The position numbers were made by a program, and so were the translations under genes. From NCBI GenBank assembly GCA_016795035.1, contig JAEUIT010000027.1, positions 35,655-99,654 on the forward strand: a DNA stretch of 64,000 nucleotides. Reading direction: 5' to 3'. The notes below the pieces were generated by a model. That model saw only the letters and a program-made list of their open reading frames with translations. It was not told the origin of the DNA and did no database searches. Below are positions 37,280-45,988 of this stretch, piece after piece; the stretch's first letter is position 1; every line of letters starts with the position of its first letter. This stretch comes from Phycisphaerae bacterium. Lineage in GTDB: Bacteria; Planctomycetota; Phycisphaerae; Phycisphaerales; SM1A02.

Positions 37280-39254
37280 TGGGCACCACCTTGCCGTCGC
37301 GGATCGACACGTTCGTCGACGCGTTCGCGCCCCACGCGACGGTGAGATCCACCGTCTCGTCCTTCGGCGCCTGCACGATCCACGCGAGCGTCTCGCGCTG
37401 CCCGGGATCGAGGCCGTCGATCTTCCGCACGCGCTGGCCGCTGAGCACGCGCTCGACCGGCGTGGACACGCGGGCGATCACCATGTCGACCTTCTCGGTG
37501 GTGCGGCCCATGCGCGTCGAGGTCGGGAGACGACCGACGTTCGCGACCGCCGTCTCGATGCGATAGACGCCGTCGGCGATCGTCGTCACGGTGATCGGCT
37601 CGACGACGATCTTCGGAAAGCGTTCGAGGACCGCGACGACGAACGCGGCCTGCTTCTCGGCGAGCACGTCGAGATCCGCGGCGGGCGGCGCGGTGCGGAC
37701 GAGCGGATGGAAGCCGCCAACCTCGACCGTGCCGAAGAGGGGATGCTCGACCTCGTGCCATTCGACGAAGCCGGCGCCGTTGCGCACCGACTTGATCCAC
37801 TCAAGCCACGCGGCCGACTCCTCGTCGGCGGGCTTGGCGTCGCTCGGCGCTGGGCTCGCGGGGGCGCCGGCTGGTCCGCCACCGCCGCCGGGGCGACCGC
37901 CGCGTCCGCCGCGACCGCCGCCGCGCGGACCGCGCGGTGCGTCGCCCGGAGGCGTCTGTCCCGGGGCTTGCGTCGCCGGTGCGGCCGGCGCGACCGGCGC
38001 GCCTTGGGCGGCCTGCGGCTCGGGCTGGAAGGGTCCCCGCCCGCGCGGCGCGTCGGCCTCGGGGGCGTGCTCCGCGTTCGCCGGCGCGGGTGGAGCCGGC
38101 GGCGGCGCTGGCGGTGGGGGCGGCGGTTCGGGCGGCTTCGGAAGATCCGGCCGACCCCAGACGGAACTCGCGACGGTGAGGACGCCGCGGTGGTTCGCGA
38201 GCCAAAGCCAGAAGGAGCCGGCGGGATCGCTCGTCGTTGCACGCGATTGTCCGGTCGTCTCCTTGTAGAGCTTGGCGAGTTCCTGGTACGTCGCGTGGTC
38301 GGCTTGGTTGTAGACGAGCGGCGTCCGACCGGTCGAGTCCATGTCGCGGGTGTCGGGGAATTGGACGAGCGTGTCGTGCCGCCCGTAGACGATCGCCGCG
38401 AGGATGTCGGGCTTCGCGATCACGAAGTCGGCGAGCGCCTTCGACTCGGGCTCCGAGATCTGGTGCGGACCGGCGTCCGGCGCGAACTCGGGATAGCGGT
38501 GCGGGAAGTTCCGGTTGAGGTCGACGCCGCCCGGCCCGTCCTCCGCGATGCGACCGTCGGCGTCGGCGTCGACGCCTTCGACGAAGACCGCATACAGCGG
38601 CAGCTCGCCCTTCGCGGCGTCGGGGGCCTTCATGAGCGCCGGCACCTTCGCGTCGGGGACGAGCGTCGCCTGATAGGGCGGCTTCGGATTCTTCACCCGC
38701 ATCGAGGTGATGACGCCGTCGCCATCCAGGTCCTTCGGGCCGTCTTCGTCGATCGCACCGTCGCGGTCGTCGTCGACCGGGCGCGAGGTGAGGCGAATCG
38801 CGGTCGGCACCGCAAGCGACGCGTCGAGCGCGTCGGGGTTCGCGCAGGCGATGACGTAGACGGTCGCGTTCGCGAGCGCCTCCGGCTTGGCCGCGAGCCG
38901 CTCGGCCACGCGCACGGCGGTTTCGGCCGACGCGAGATGCGCGCCGTCGAGGCCGCCGACGACGAGCATCGCGGGCCGCTGCCCCGAGCCCGATCCCCTC
39001 AGCGTGAGTGCGAGGATGTCCGTGCCGCGGCCGCTTTTGCCGATGACCTCGAGCGTCGCGACCGAGGGATTCGCCGCTGCGATCGCGCGGACCGCGGCGT
39101 TGAGCGCGGCGCTCGCGCGGTAGCCGTCGGTGACCGACGACGCCGCAGCAGGGGCGATCGACGTTGCAGCCGGAGCGGGCGGCGGAGCTTCCTGGTCACG
39201 GAGAGCGGCGAGGGACGCGAGGAGAAGGGCGAGCGAGGGAAGCGTTGGAAGCAT
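37272..39254 (-). CDS. M14-like protein lacking the catalytic residues (probable pseudopeptidase)
   Basis: A 660-residue exported paralogue of the following gene. Aligning the shared RPAM... strands, HGNE becomes DGAH (Asp103, His106), so both N-terminal zinc ligands are replaced; the third ligand region QAYHNAGG becomes IVYGRHDT, and the catalytic TNELW becomes SSVW. The structural markers persist: NPDA, DDDRDGAIDEDGPKDLDGDG, GGVDLNRNFPHRYPEF and the C-terminal domain. A Pro-rich then Gly/Arg-rich linker of about 110 residues (PPEPPPPPPAPPPAPPAPA; GGRGGRGGRPGGGGG) is inserted. It heads the three-gene overlapping run. A regulatory or substrate-binding role is inferred. Confidence 0.85.
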   Translation of the reverse strand: MLPTLPSLALLLASLAALRDQEAPPPAPAATSIAPAAASSVTDGYRASAALNAAVRAIAAANPSVATLEVIGKSGRGTDILALTLRGSGSGQRPAMLVVGGLDGAHLASAETAVRVAERLAAKPEALANATVYVIACANPDALDASLAVPTAIRLTSRPVDDDRDGAIDEDGPKDLDGDGVITSMRVKNPKPPYQATLVPDAKVPALMKAPDAAKGELPLYAVFVEGVDADADGRIAEDGPGGVDLNRNFPHRYPEFAPDAGPHQISEPESKALADFVIAKPDILAAIVYGRHDTLVQFPDTRDMDSTGRTPLVYNQADHATYQELAKLYKETTGQSRATTSDPAGSFWLWLANHRGVLTVASSVWGRPDLPKPPEPPPPPPAPPPAPPAPANAEHAPEADAPRGRGPFQPEPQAAQGAPVAPAAPATQAPGQTPPGDAPRGPRGGGRGGRGGRPGGGGGPAGAPASPAPSDAKPADEESAAWLEWIKSVRNGAGFVEWHEVEHPLFGTVEVGGFHPLVRTAPPAADLDVLAEKQAAFVVAVLERFPKIVVEPITVTTIADGVYRIETAVANVGRLPTSTRMGRTTEKVDMVIARVSTPVERVLSGQRVRKIDGLDPGQRETLAWIVQAPKDETVDLTVAWGANASTNVSIRDGKVVPNG

Positions 39255-39265
39255 GCGTCAGTCGG

Positions 39266-40123
39266 TTAGAGCTCGGCGCGCATCGTGGCGCCGTCAAGGA
39301 GATAGAGGCCCACGAGCCACGAGTCGATCACGTACGGCTCGACGCGGAAGATGCCCGTCGCCTGGCCGTAGAGGATCTGGTGCTGCGCGCGATTGAGCGC
39401 CATCGGTTCGAGGAGCGTCGCTTCGATCGCGTCGTACGCGGTCGGCGGCACGCCGATGCAGCAGCCGTCCCAGCGATTCATCGCGATGATGCTCTGCTTC
39501 ACCTCGGTCGACGCGAGCGGGAAGATGAAGAAGCCCTCGACCGTGACCCACTTGCCGTCGAGCATCGCGATGCGCTGCGGCATCGCGTTCTGCCCATTGC
39601 GCGGCTGATAGGAGTCCATCGCGCTCAGGAGATAGTCCCACGAGACGATGTACGGCGACTCCTGCGTGCCCTTGCCGCGGACGATCCAGCGGTTGTCGGC
39701 GAGGAGCGCGCCGTCGGGGGTGCGGCCGAAGGCGCCTTTCTCGACCGTCGCGTTCTTGATCGTGCGGTCGAGCCCTTCGGAGAATTCGATCGGCGTCGCG
39801 TCGATCGACGCGTCCTTCGGCACCGCGCCCGCCTTCAAGGGCCGCGCCGAGACGGCGCTACTGTCGAGCGCGGCCTGCGCGCGTTCGGTATTCAGGTCGG
39901 ACGCCAGCGCCGCGGCGGGCGTGACCGGCTTCGGAGCGGCGTCGCTCGGCGCCGGGCTCGTCGTTACAGGCGGAGCGGCGAGCGTCGCCTCGACGCCCTT
40001 CTCGATCTCGGCCTGCATCGCGTCGGTGGCGGCCGTTCCGTCCCGCGTCGCTCGTGCCGGCTGGAAGAGGACGACCACCGCGATCGCGACGAGAACGAGG
40101 ATGATCGCCCAGAGCGCTTTCAT
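39266..40123 (-). CDS. DUF3299 family protein with N-terminal anchor
   Basis: A 285-residue protein with one N-terminal membrane helix (ALWAIILVLVAIAVVVLF), an Ala/Pro-rich linker and a C-terminal DUF3299-type domain: DGKWVTVEGFFIFPLAS, then MNRWDGCCIGVPPTAYDAIE. DUF3299 members of this kind often accompany MacB/LolD-like ABC transporters, as here, where the permease gene ends 93 bp upstream on the same strand. In Vibrio a similar grouping is part of a zinc-regulated (zrg) system; that comparison is from memory and the function here is inferred. Confidence 0.8.
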   Translation of the reverse strand: MKALWAIILVLVAIAVVVLFQPARATRDGTAATDAMQAEIEKGVEATLAAPPVTTSPAPSDAAPKPVTPAAALASDLNTERAQAALDSSAVSARPLKAGAVPKDASIDATPIEFSEGLDRTIKNATVEKGAFGRTPDGALLADNRWIVRGKGTQESPYIVSWDYLLSAMDSYQPRNGQNAMPQRIAMLDGKWVTVEGFFIFPLASTEVKQSIIAMNRWDGCCIGVPPTAYDAIEATLLEPMALNRAQHQILYGQATGIFRVEPYVIDSWLVGLYLLDGATMRAEL

Positions 40124-40216
40124 GACGACGAAGGTCGAGAGAATACCGAAAGGTCGACCGTCGACTGCAGGCCGTTCGCGAGGACGGGGAAAAGACCGCG
40201 TGACCGGCGAGCCTGC

Positions 40217-41506
40217 TCAGGCCGTCGGCCGCAGCTCGTCGGCGACCGGCGTGCGGTATGCGAGCGAGGCGGGAAGGATGCCCGCGAGGCACGCGAGCAG
40301 GACGGTGAGCGCGAGGACGATCACGGCGCTTCGCGGATCGACCGCGAAGCCGAGGACGAGGCCGACCTCGTGCTTCAGGTACGACGCCGCGACCGCGGTG
40401 CCGAAGGTCGCGAGGAGGATCCCGCCGGCGCCGCCGAGGAGTCCGATCAGTGCCGACTCGGTGAGGACGAGCGCCATCACGCGGCCCTTCGAGGCGCCGA
40501 GCACGCGGAAGATCGCGACCTGGCGGCGCCGTTCGCGCATCGAGTTGTAGAGCGCGACGAGGATCGAGATGACGCTCGAGACGAGGATCACGACCGCGAG
40601 CGCGACGAAGAGGAGATCGACGCGCCCGATGATCGAGAGGAGCTTGCCGATCTGGTCGGCGGGGTTCGCGACGGTGATCGTCGGATCGCGGCGGAGGACG
40701 TCGAACTGCTGTTGGAGCGCGGCCGGCACGGACGAACCCTCGCGCGTCGGGAGCCGCAAGAGAATCCCGGTGATGCGCCGGTCGTCGTCGATCAGGTCGG
40801 CGACGGTCGTGGCCGGCGGGCCGCCGTGCGTGTGCTCATGCTTCACGAGGCCGTCGCGCTCGCGGCGGTCGTGCGCGTGCAGCACCCACGACGAGTCGAG
40901 GTCGCAGAAGATCGCGCGGTCATGCGCCGAGCCGGTCGGCTCGAGGATGCCGACGACGGTGAACGCGAACTCGTCGTGCACGTGGCCGTGCTCGTCGCCC
41001 GACCCGTGAGTGAACGCGAGTTCCGCTCCGACGCGCAAACCCGTGTCCCGCGCGACCGCGGAGCCAAGCACGGCTTCGAAATTCTTGTCGAAGGCGCGGC
41101 CCTCCGCGAAGCGCCACGGCTCGCCAACGGCGGGCTCGAACTTCGAGAAGAATTGCGGCGAGGTCGCGAGCGTCGGGAATCCGCGGAAGGAATCGCCTTG
41201 CTGCATGGGGATCGCCCACGCCCACGGGAAGGACTCGCGGATCTGGTTGAACTTCGCGAAGGGGATCGCGCGCTGCGGCGCGTTCGCGTAGAAGATCGCG
41301 TTCAGGACGGAGACGAGCGGGCCGGCGTCGGCGCTCACGAGGAGATGCGCGTTGCCCGAGCCGCGGAGGAAGGCGCTACTTCCCGCTTGCCGAAGCGAGA
41401 GAAGCGTGAGGAGGAGCGCGGTGGCGATCGCGACGGTGACAGCGGTCACGGCGGTCGAGAACGTCCGCGCCCGAAGCGAACGGAGGACGATCGCAAGATC
41501 GGTCAT
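40217..41506 (-). CDS. FtsX/MacB-type ABC transporter permease with histidine-rich extracytoplasmic loop
   Basis: A 429-residue permease: one N-terminal helix (VTVAIATALLLTLLSL), a large extracytoplasmic domain (residues about 45-280), then three C-terminal helices with the FtsX-domain block RERRRQVAIFRVLGASKGRV. Ten histidines fall between residues 167 and 227 (THGSGDEHGHVHDEF; VLHAHD; LVKHEHTHGG), a metal-binding-like cluster. The start ATG at 41506 overlaps the TGA of the ATPase gene as ATGA. With the DUF3299 partner this suggests export or handling of zinc or another metal, or of a metal-binding lipoprotein, rather than a drug; this is inference. Confidence 0.88.
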   Translation of the reverse strand: MTDLAIVLRSLRARTFSTAVTAVTVAIATALLLTLLSLRQAGSSAFLRGSGNAHLLVSADAGPLVSVLNAIFYANAPQRAIPFAKFNQIRESFPWAWAIPMQQGDSFRGFPTLATSPQFFSKFEPAVGEPWRFAEGRAFDKNFEAVLGSAVARDTGLRVGAELAFTHGSGDEHGHVHDEFAFTVVGILEPTGSAHDRAIFCDLDSSWVLHAHDRRERDGLVKHEHTHGGPPATTVADLIDDDRRITGILLRLPTREGSSVPAALQQQFDVLRRDPTITVANPADQIGKLLSIIGRVDLLFVALAVVILVSSVISILVALYNSMRERRRQVAIFRVLGASKGRVMALVLTESALIGLLGGAGGILLATFGTAVAASYLKHEVGLVLGFAVDPRSAVIVLALTVLLACLAGILPASLAYRTPVADELRPTA

Positions 41507-42252
41507 CGCGGCGCTCCTTCCGGCGCGGTGGCGCTCGCCGCGGCGACGTCGCCCGGGTTTCGGACGATCGAGAGAAGGTCGACGCTTCGATCGAACGACG
41601 GCCGGAGGCCGTGGTCGTGGCTCACGACGAGAAGCGCCGCCTTCTCCGCGTTGCAGGTGGCTCGGAGCAACTCGACCGCGCGGCTCGCGTTCGCGGCGTC
41701 GAGGCTCGCGGTCGGCTCGTCGGCGAGGACGATCGCCGGCCGGCACGCGAGGGCGCGGGCGACGGCGACGCGCTGCTGCTGGCCGATCGAGAGCGTCTCG
41801 ACGAGGGCACTCGGGCGATCAATCTCAAGCGCGGCGAGAAGCGCCTCGGCGCGAGCCTTCGGCGCTTCGGGCACGCGCTCCTTGGGCGGTGCGCCGAAGA
41901 GGATCGCCATCATCACGTTCTCAAGCGCGGTGTAGCCGAGCGCGAGGTGGAAGGTCTGAAAGACCATGCCGAGGTGCCGGCCGCGGAAGCGGTCGCGGGC
42001 GGCGCCGTGCAGGGCGTGCATGTTCGAGCCGGCCACCTCGACCGTCCCGGCGTCCGGGTCGAGCAGTCCGGCGAGGAGGAAGAGGAGGGTCGACTTCCCG
42101 GATCCGGACGGACCGGTCAGGAGGACCGACTCGCCCGCCTCGACCGCGAAGGAGGGGATGTCGAGGGTGAACGACCGGTCGCGGGACGCGTGGCGAAAAC
42201 GCAGGTCGCGGACAGCGAGCGCGGGCGCGGAGGAGGGCGGCGTCACGGGCAT
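41503..42252 (-). CDS. ABC transporter ATP-binding protein, LolD/MacB type
   Basis: A 249-residue single-domain ATPase with Walker A GPSGSGKST, Q-loop MVFQTFHLALGY, signature LSIGQQQRVAVARAL (Ile in place of the usual second Ser/Gly spacing of LSGGQ), Walker B AIVLADEPTASLD and the His switch VVSHDHGLRP. It is the first gene of the ATPase-permease-DUF3299 operon. ATG 42252 is preferred; the open frame extends upstream to 42327 without a good start. Confidence 0.92.
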   Translation of the reverse strand: MPVTPPSSAPALAVRDLRFRHASRDRSFTLDIPSFAVEAGESVLLTGPSGSGKSTLLFLLAGLLDPDAGTVEVAGSNMHALHGAARDRFRGRHLGMVFQTFHLALGYTALENVMMAILFGAPPKERVPEAPKARAEALLAALEIDRPSALVETLSIGQQQRVAVARALACRPAIVLADEPTASLDAANASRAVELLRATCNAEKAALLVVSHDHGLRPSFDRSVDLLSIVRNPGDVAAASATAPEGAPR

Positions 42253-42425
42253 ACGGAGGGTCGGACTATACCGGTCGTCCGAGTCAGAAGGGCCTCGAAG
42301 GGAACTGACCGCCACGCGCGCGATCAACTCGCCGGAACGAGAGGTCGATGTTTCTCCGGAGAGATCCGCGGCGGAACTCGTGTGGGACGTTCGCAGTCGC
42401 GGGATCGGATTTCCGGGGGCCTCCA

Positions 42426-44399
42426 GTGCGTTTGCGTACCAAGTTGGTGTTGACGTTCGTCGCGGCAGGTGCGGTTCCGGCGGTTCTGTGCGCGGCCGTC
42501 GCGTGGAAGGCCACGTCGCGCCTCGCGGAGTCGACCGGGCACCGGTTCGAGGCGATCGCCGCGGACTCGCTCGACAAGGTCGATCGCTTCCTCTTCGAAC
42601 GCTACGGCGACGTCCAGGCGTTCGGCTTCAACTCGTCGGTGCGCGACGCCGCGAAGTGGCCGAAGGACGCCGCCAGCGCCGCGGCGCATCCGATCGTCGG
42701 CGCGATGAACGACTACATGGCGTGCTACGGCATCTACGGCCTCATGGTGCTCGTCGACACGAAGGGCAAGGTCATCGCCGTCAACTCGAAGGATGCCGCA
42801 GGCCGTCCGCTTGCGACCGACACGGTCTATGCGATGAGCTTCGCCGATGCGCCGTGGCTGCGCGACGCGCTTGAGGGCCGATTCCTCACGACCGATTCGC
42901 TCACCGGCACGGTCGTCGAGGACGCGATGCCCGACGACCTCCTCGGACGCTTCTACCCCGCGTCCACCGTGTCGGGCGGAAGCGCCGCGCCCCTTGCGAT
43001 GGGATTCGCGGCGCCGGTGCGCGACGCCCGCGGCGAGATCGTGGGCGTCTGGAAGAACTGGATGCGCTTCGACTTCGTCACCGGCATGCTCGAGGCACCG
43101 GCGGACGCGCTCGCGACGGAAGGCCTGTCGAGCGCGCGGTTCCATCTTGTTCGTGCGAACGGCCAGCCGATCGTGAGCGTCGACGCCAACGGCGCCGCCG
43201 CGACCACGATCGCGCCGCAGCACGAGGCGGTCACGCGGGCGATGCGCGGCGAGGCCGGCAGCGGCTCATTCCTTGCGAGCGACGGGAACGGGACGTCGAC
43301 CGTGGGCTTCGCGCCGGAAGTCGGCGCGAGCGGCTACCGCGGCATGGGCTGGGGACTCGTGAGCGAGGTCGATGAGCGTCAGACGCTCGCGGGCATCGCC
43401 GCCATCCGCACGCAACTCGTCGGCTCGGTCGGCGCAAGCATCGCGGTCGTCGTGGTGCTTGCGTTCGTCGTCGCCCGCATGCTGCTCACGCCGATCCGGT
43501 CGCTGACAGACCGGCTCAAGGACATCGCCGAGGGCGACGCCGACCTGTCGAAGCGTGCCTTCGACGGCCGCAACGACGAGGCGGGCGAACTCGCGCAGTG
43601 GTTCGACAAGTTCGTCGAGCGGATCGAGGCGATCGTCGTCGAGGTGAAGACCGGCGCGGCGCAGATCGATTCGGGCGTCGCGCTCGTCTCGCAGTCGACG
43701 CAGGCGGTGGCCGCCGACGCGACGTCGCAGGCCGCGAACCTCGACAACATCGCGCAGCAACTCCGTTCGATCCATCAGGCGACGGAAGAGACCGCGAAGC
43801 GCGTGCGCCAGGCCGACGAGATCGGCGACCGCAGCCACGCGGCGAGCTCGCGCGGCCGCGACGAGATGTCGCGCATGTCAAGCGCGATGCAGGAGATCCT
43901 CGCCGGCTCGAGCGAAGTCTCGCGCATCATCAAGGTCATCGACGAGATCGCCTTCCAGACGAATCTCCTCGCGCTCAACGCGGCGGTCGAGGCCGCGCGG
44001 GCGGGAGACGCGGGCAAGGGATTCACGGTGGTCGCCGAGGAAGTGCGCTCGCTCGCGCAGCGCTCGGCGGAAGCGGCGCGAAGCACGAACGAGATGATCG
44101 CGACGAGCGTCGAGCGCGCGAAGCGCGGCGCCGAAGTCGCGGACCGCGTTGCAGCCGCGCTCGTCGAAATCAACTCCGCCACCCTTGAGGTGAAGGAGAT
44201 CCTGAACGGCATCACCGACTCGAGCGAGACCGCGGCACGCGGCGTGAACGAGATCACGTCGAGCGTGACGAGCCTGAACGAAGTCACCAATCGCACGGCC
44301 GGTCAGACCGAGGAGATGGCGGCGGCCGCGGAGGAGACCGCCTCGCAGGCGGCGTCGCTGCGTGATCTCGCGGGCAGCTTTACGGTGAGTGAGCGGTAG
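42426..44399 (+). CDS. Methyl-accepting chemotaxis protein with periplasmic Cache-type sensor
   Basis: A 657-residue chemoreceptor. Helix 1 ([20 protein letters not shown], residues about 7-26) is followed by a periplasmic domain of about 300 residues with double-Cache-like features ([39 protein letters not shown]). Helix 2 is at about 332-355, then HAMP ([20 protein letters not shown]) and a long coiled-coil signalling domain with the hairpin tip [20 protein letters not shown]. No C-terminal NWETF-like CheR tether is present. The GTG at 42426 ([11 protein letters not shown]) is the likely start because upstream frame is non-coding. No other che gene is adjacent. Confidence 0.93.
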   Translation: MRLRTKLVLTFVAAGAVPAVLCAAVAWKATSRLAESTGHRFEAIAADSLDKVDRFLFERYGDVQAFGFNSSVRDAAKWPKDAASAAAHPIVGAMNDYMACYGIYGLMVLVDTKGKVIAVNSKDAAGRPLATDTVYAMSFADAPWLRDALEGRFLTTDSLTGTVVEDAMPDDLLGRFYPASTVSGGSAAPLAMGFAAPVRDARGEIVGVWKNWMRFDFVTGMLEAPADALATEGLSSARFHLVRANGQPIVSVDANGAAATTIAPQHEAVTRAMRGEAGSGSFLASDGNGTSTVGFAPEVGASGYRGMGWGLVSEVDERQTLAGIAAIRTQLVGSVGASIAVVVVLAFVVARMLLTPIRSLTDRLKDIAEGDADLSKRAFDGRNDEAGELAQWFDKFVERIEAIVVEVKTGAAQIDSGVALVSQSTQAVAADATSQAANLDNIAQQLRSIHQATEETAKRVRQADEIGDRSHAASSRGRDEMSRMSSAMQEILAGSSEVSRIIKVIDEIAFQTNLLALNAAVEAARAGDAGKGFTVVAEEVRSLAQRSAEAARSTNEMIATSVERAKRGAEVADRVAAALVEINSATLEVKEILNGITDSSETAARGVNEITSSVTSLNEVTNRTAGQTEEMAAAAEETASQAASLRDLAGSFTVSER

Positions 44400-44404
44400 A
44401 GCAG

Positions 44405-44618
44405 AGGAGTCAGGATTCAGGAGTCAGGAGTCCGTGGGGAAGGCACTGTGGCTCGGTGCTCGCGTTGCCCTCACCGTGACTCTCTGGTCCTTGAACCTTG
44501 AACATTCAACCTTCAACCTTCAACCTTGACCCTTGAACCTCGGGGCGAACGGCCGCGCGTGCTTTCCCCCTCAATCCTGAATCCTCAATCCTGAATCCTC
44601 GCGGCCGCAGGCCGCGCG
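44405..44618. repeat. Composite heptad-word element with terminal GC palindrome
   Basis: Three 7-bp arrays: AGGAGTC words at 44405-44433, CTTGAAC/CTTCAAC words at 44489-44540, and TCAATCC/TGAATCC words at 44570-44600. A palindrome CGCGGCC-GCA-GGCCGCG lies at 44600-44616. It starts 6 bp after the chemoreceptor stop and ends at the stop codon of the convergent coiled-coil gene. A related element with the same GCTCGGTGCT core and the same palindrome is at 46824-46976. Confidence 0.8.
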
Positions 44619-44918
44619 TCACGCCTCATCTTCCTCTTCCGCGCGACGGCGCTCGGCGTCACGGTTCGTCTGTTCGATCATCTTGCGGAGGTACGCGTTC
44701 TCGCGGCGCGTCGCTTCGAGGTCGAAGATGAGGTACTTCACGCTAAGTCGAAGGTAGTCGAGCGACTCCTGGAGCTCGGCGACGGACTTGGTGATCTTCT
44801 CGCGGCGATCGGCGACCTGGTTCACATGGTCGTTCGCGGCGGCACGGTCGGATTCGGGAAGGTCGCGGATTCGGTTCATGATCTCGGCCATCTTTTGCTG
44901 GAAGGTCATCTCGTCCAT
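44619..44918 (-). CDS. Small coiled-coil protein
   Basis: A 99-residue acidic, highly helical protein with heptad-like spacing of Leu/Ile/Met over most of its length (EIMNRIRDLPESDRAAANDH; ELQESLDYLRLSVKYLIFDL; ENAYLRKMIEQTNRD). It has no signal peptide or domain that I recognise. The stop codon directly abuts the GC palindrome of the adjacent repeat. It may be a scaffold or dimeric adaptor; function unknown. Confidence 0.8.
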   Translation of the reverse strand: MDEMTFQQKMAEIMNRIRDLPESDRAAANDHVNQVADRREKITKSVAELQESLDYLRLSVKYLIFDLEATRRENAYLRKMIEQTNRDAERRRAEEEDEA

Positions 44919-45180
44919 TGCACGTTCCCTCTCTTTGATTCTCGCGCTCCGGTGTCGTCACCAGAGACTTGTCGTGACCGCCGCCACCGTGACGACGACG
45001 ATCTGCCGGAGAGGGAACAACGACCGTGCCAGACACCCGGCCGCGAGCATTCTTCGCTCGAGGAATCGCGGCGTCTCGCGGGACAGGCCACGATCCCCAC
45101 AGTTCTTTCAGGCCGCGCTCCTACAGACGGACCGTTGCGGTCGCGTGCGTTCTCCGGGTTCTCGCGGGCGTTGCCGCCAC

Positions 45181-45858
45181 TCAACGATGGGCGTTGCGTT
45201 TCTGCAACGCCCGTTGCGCCGCAGGCGACGCGGTCTTGAGGAGCGCGTCGACGTTCGCGGCGGTGTCTGCCCCAGCCTTTTTCGCTTCGCCGAGATAGCG
45301 GACGAGAAGCGCGTCGCGCTCGAACGCGAAACGCCCGTAGAAGGTCTCGAGCTCGTGGCGGGTGAAGCGGGCGAGCGGGTCGTCGAGACCGCTTTGGGCG
45401 ACGGCCCAGTCGATGAGCTTCACGCCTTCGGTGGGGAGACGCCCCGGCAGAGCCGGCTCAAAGCGCCCCGGCAGAGCCGGCTCAAAGCGATACATCGCGA
45501 GCACCGCGGCGACGCGCTTCTCGAGCGGGAGAAAAGGATCGGTCGCCGACGCCGGCACGGAGCCCATCGCGTCTTCCGGTTGCTTCTTCGCGATCTCGCC
45601 GAGCCAGCCGCGCTCGTGGCCCGCTTCGCGCTCGAGGAGCGTTTCGCCGCTCGGCCGCGCGGCGGCGGGGGAGGTCGACTGAAACGCTTCAAGGTCGGCG
45701 ACGCCCGCGAGCAGCGTCTTCAACCCCGCGTTGGGAAAGCGAATCGTGAGCCGCTGATCGCGCACGCCCTTCAGCGTGACGACCTCGATCTTCGAGATCG
45801 TTCCGACGCCCCACTCCGGTTTCGAGCGGTGCCGCACTTTGTCGCCGGGGGAGAACAC
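45181..45858 (-). CDS. DUF3553-domain protein
   Basis: A 225-residue protein with an N-terminal DUF3553-like SH3-type barrel (FSPGDKVRHRSKPEWGVGTI, residues 2-21, then QRLTIRFPNAGLKTLL), followed by a Cys-free helical region (EKRVAAVLAMYRF; ARFTRHELETFYGRFAFERD). Similar N-terminal modules are seen in DNA helicases and short planctomycete proteins; function unknown. The frame is open to 45921, but that part is translated from a repeat, so the GTG at 45858 is preferred. A perfect 24-bp tandem duplication inside the gene repeats ALPGRFEP. Confidence 0.75.
   Translation of the reverse strand: MFSPGDKVRHRSKPEWGVGTISKIEVVTLKGVRDQRLTIRFPNAGLKTLLAGVADLEAFQSTSPAAARPSGETLLEREAGHERGWLGEIAKKQPEDAMGSVPASATDPFLPLEKRVAAVLAMYRFEPALPGRFEPALPGRLPTEGVKLIDWAVAQSGLDDPLARFTRHELETFYGRFAFERDALLVRYLGEAKKAGADTAANVDALLKTASPAAQRALQKRNAHR
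45441..45488. repeat. Perfect 24-bp tandem duplication inside the DUF3553 gene
   Basis: Two identical 24-bp units (beginning GCCCCGGCAGAGCCGG) lie head to tail at 45441-45464 and 45465-45488. They add eight residues in frame without disrupting the gene. Confidence 0.9.
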
Positions 45859-45865
45859 GGGAGGA

Positions 45866-45982
45866 GAAGGATCAAGGATTGAGGGGCAAGGATCAAGGGG
45901 GGGAAGAGGATTCAGGATCAAGGAAGGAAGCCAGGTGTTTTCGTCCGACCCCTTGATCCTTACTCCTTAATCCTTGATCCTC
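45866..45982. repeat. Inverted heptad-word element between divergent genes
   Basis: The left array (45866-45927: AGGATCA, AGGATTG, AGGGGCA, AGGATCA and related words) and right array (45949-45982: CCTTGAT, CCTTACT, CCTTAAT, CCTTGAT) form the same mirror arrangement as at 10856. Here they lie between divergent start codons, so any promoters must lie in or next to the element. Confidence 0.75.
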
Positions 45983-45988
45983 TCCGCC

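Noticed and set aside
39164..41935. A 923-residue plus-strand open frame
   Set aside because: It spans the DUF3299, permease and ATPase genes antisense and has no domain; the minus-strand genes have clear motifs and coupled starts.
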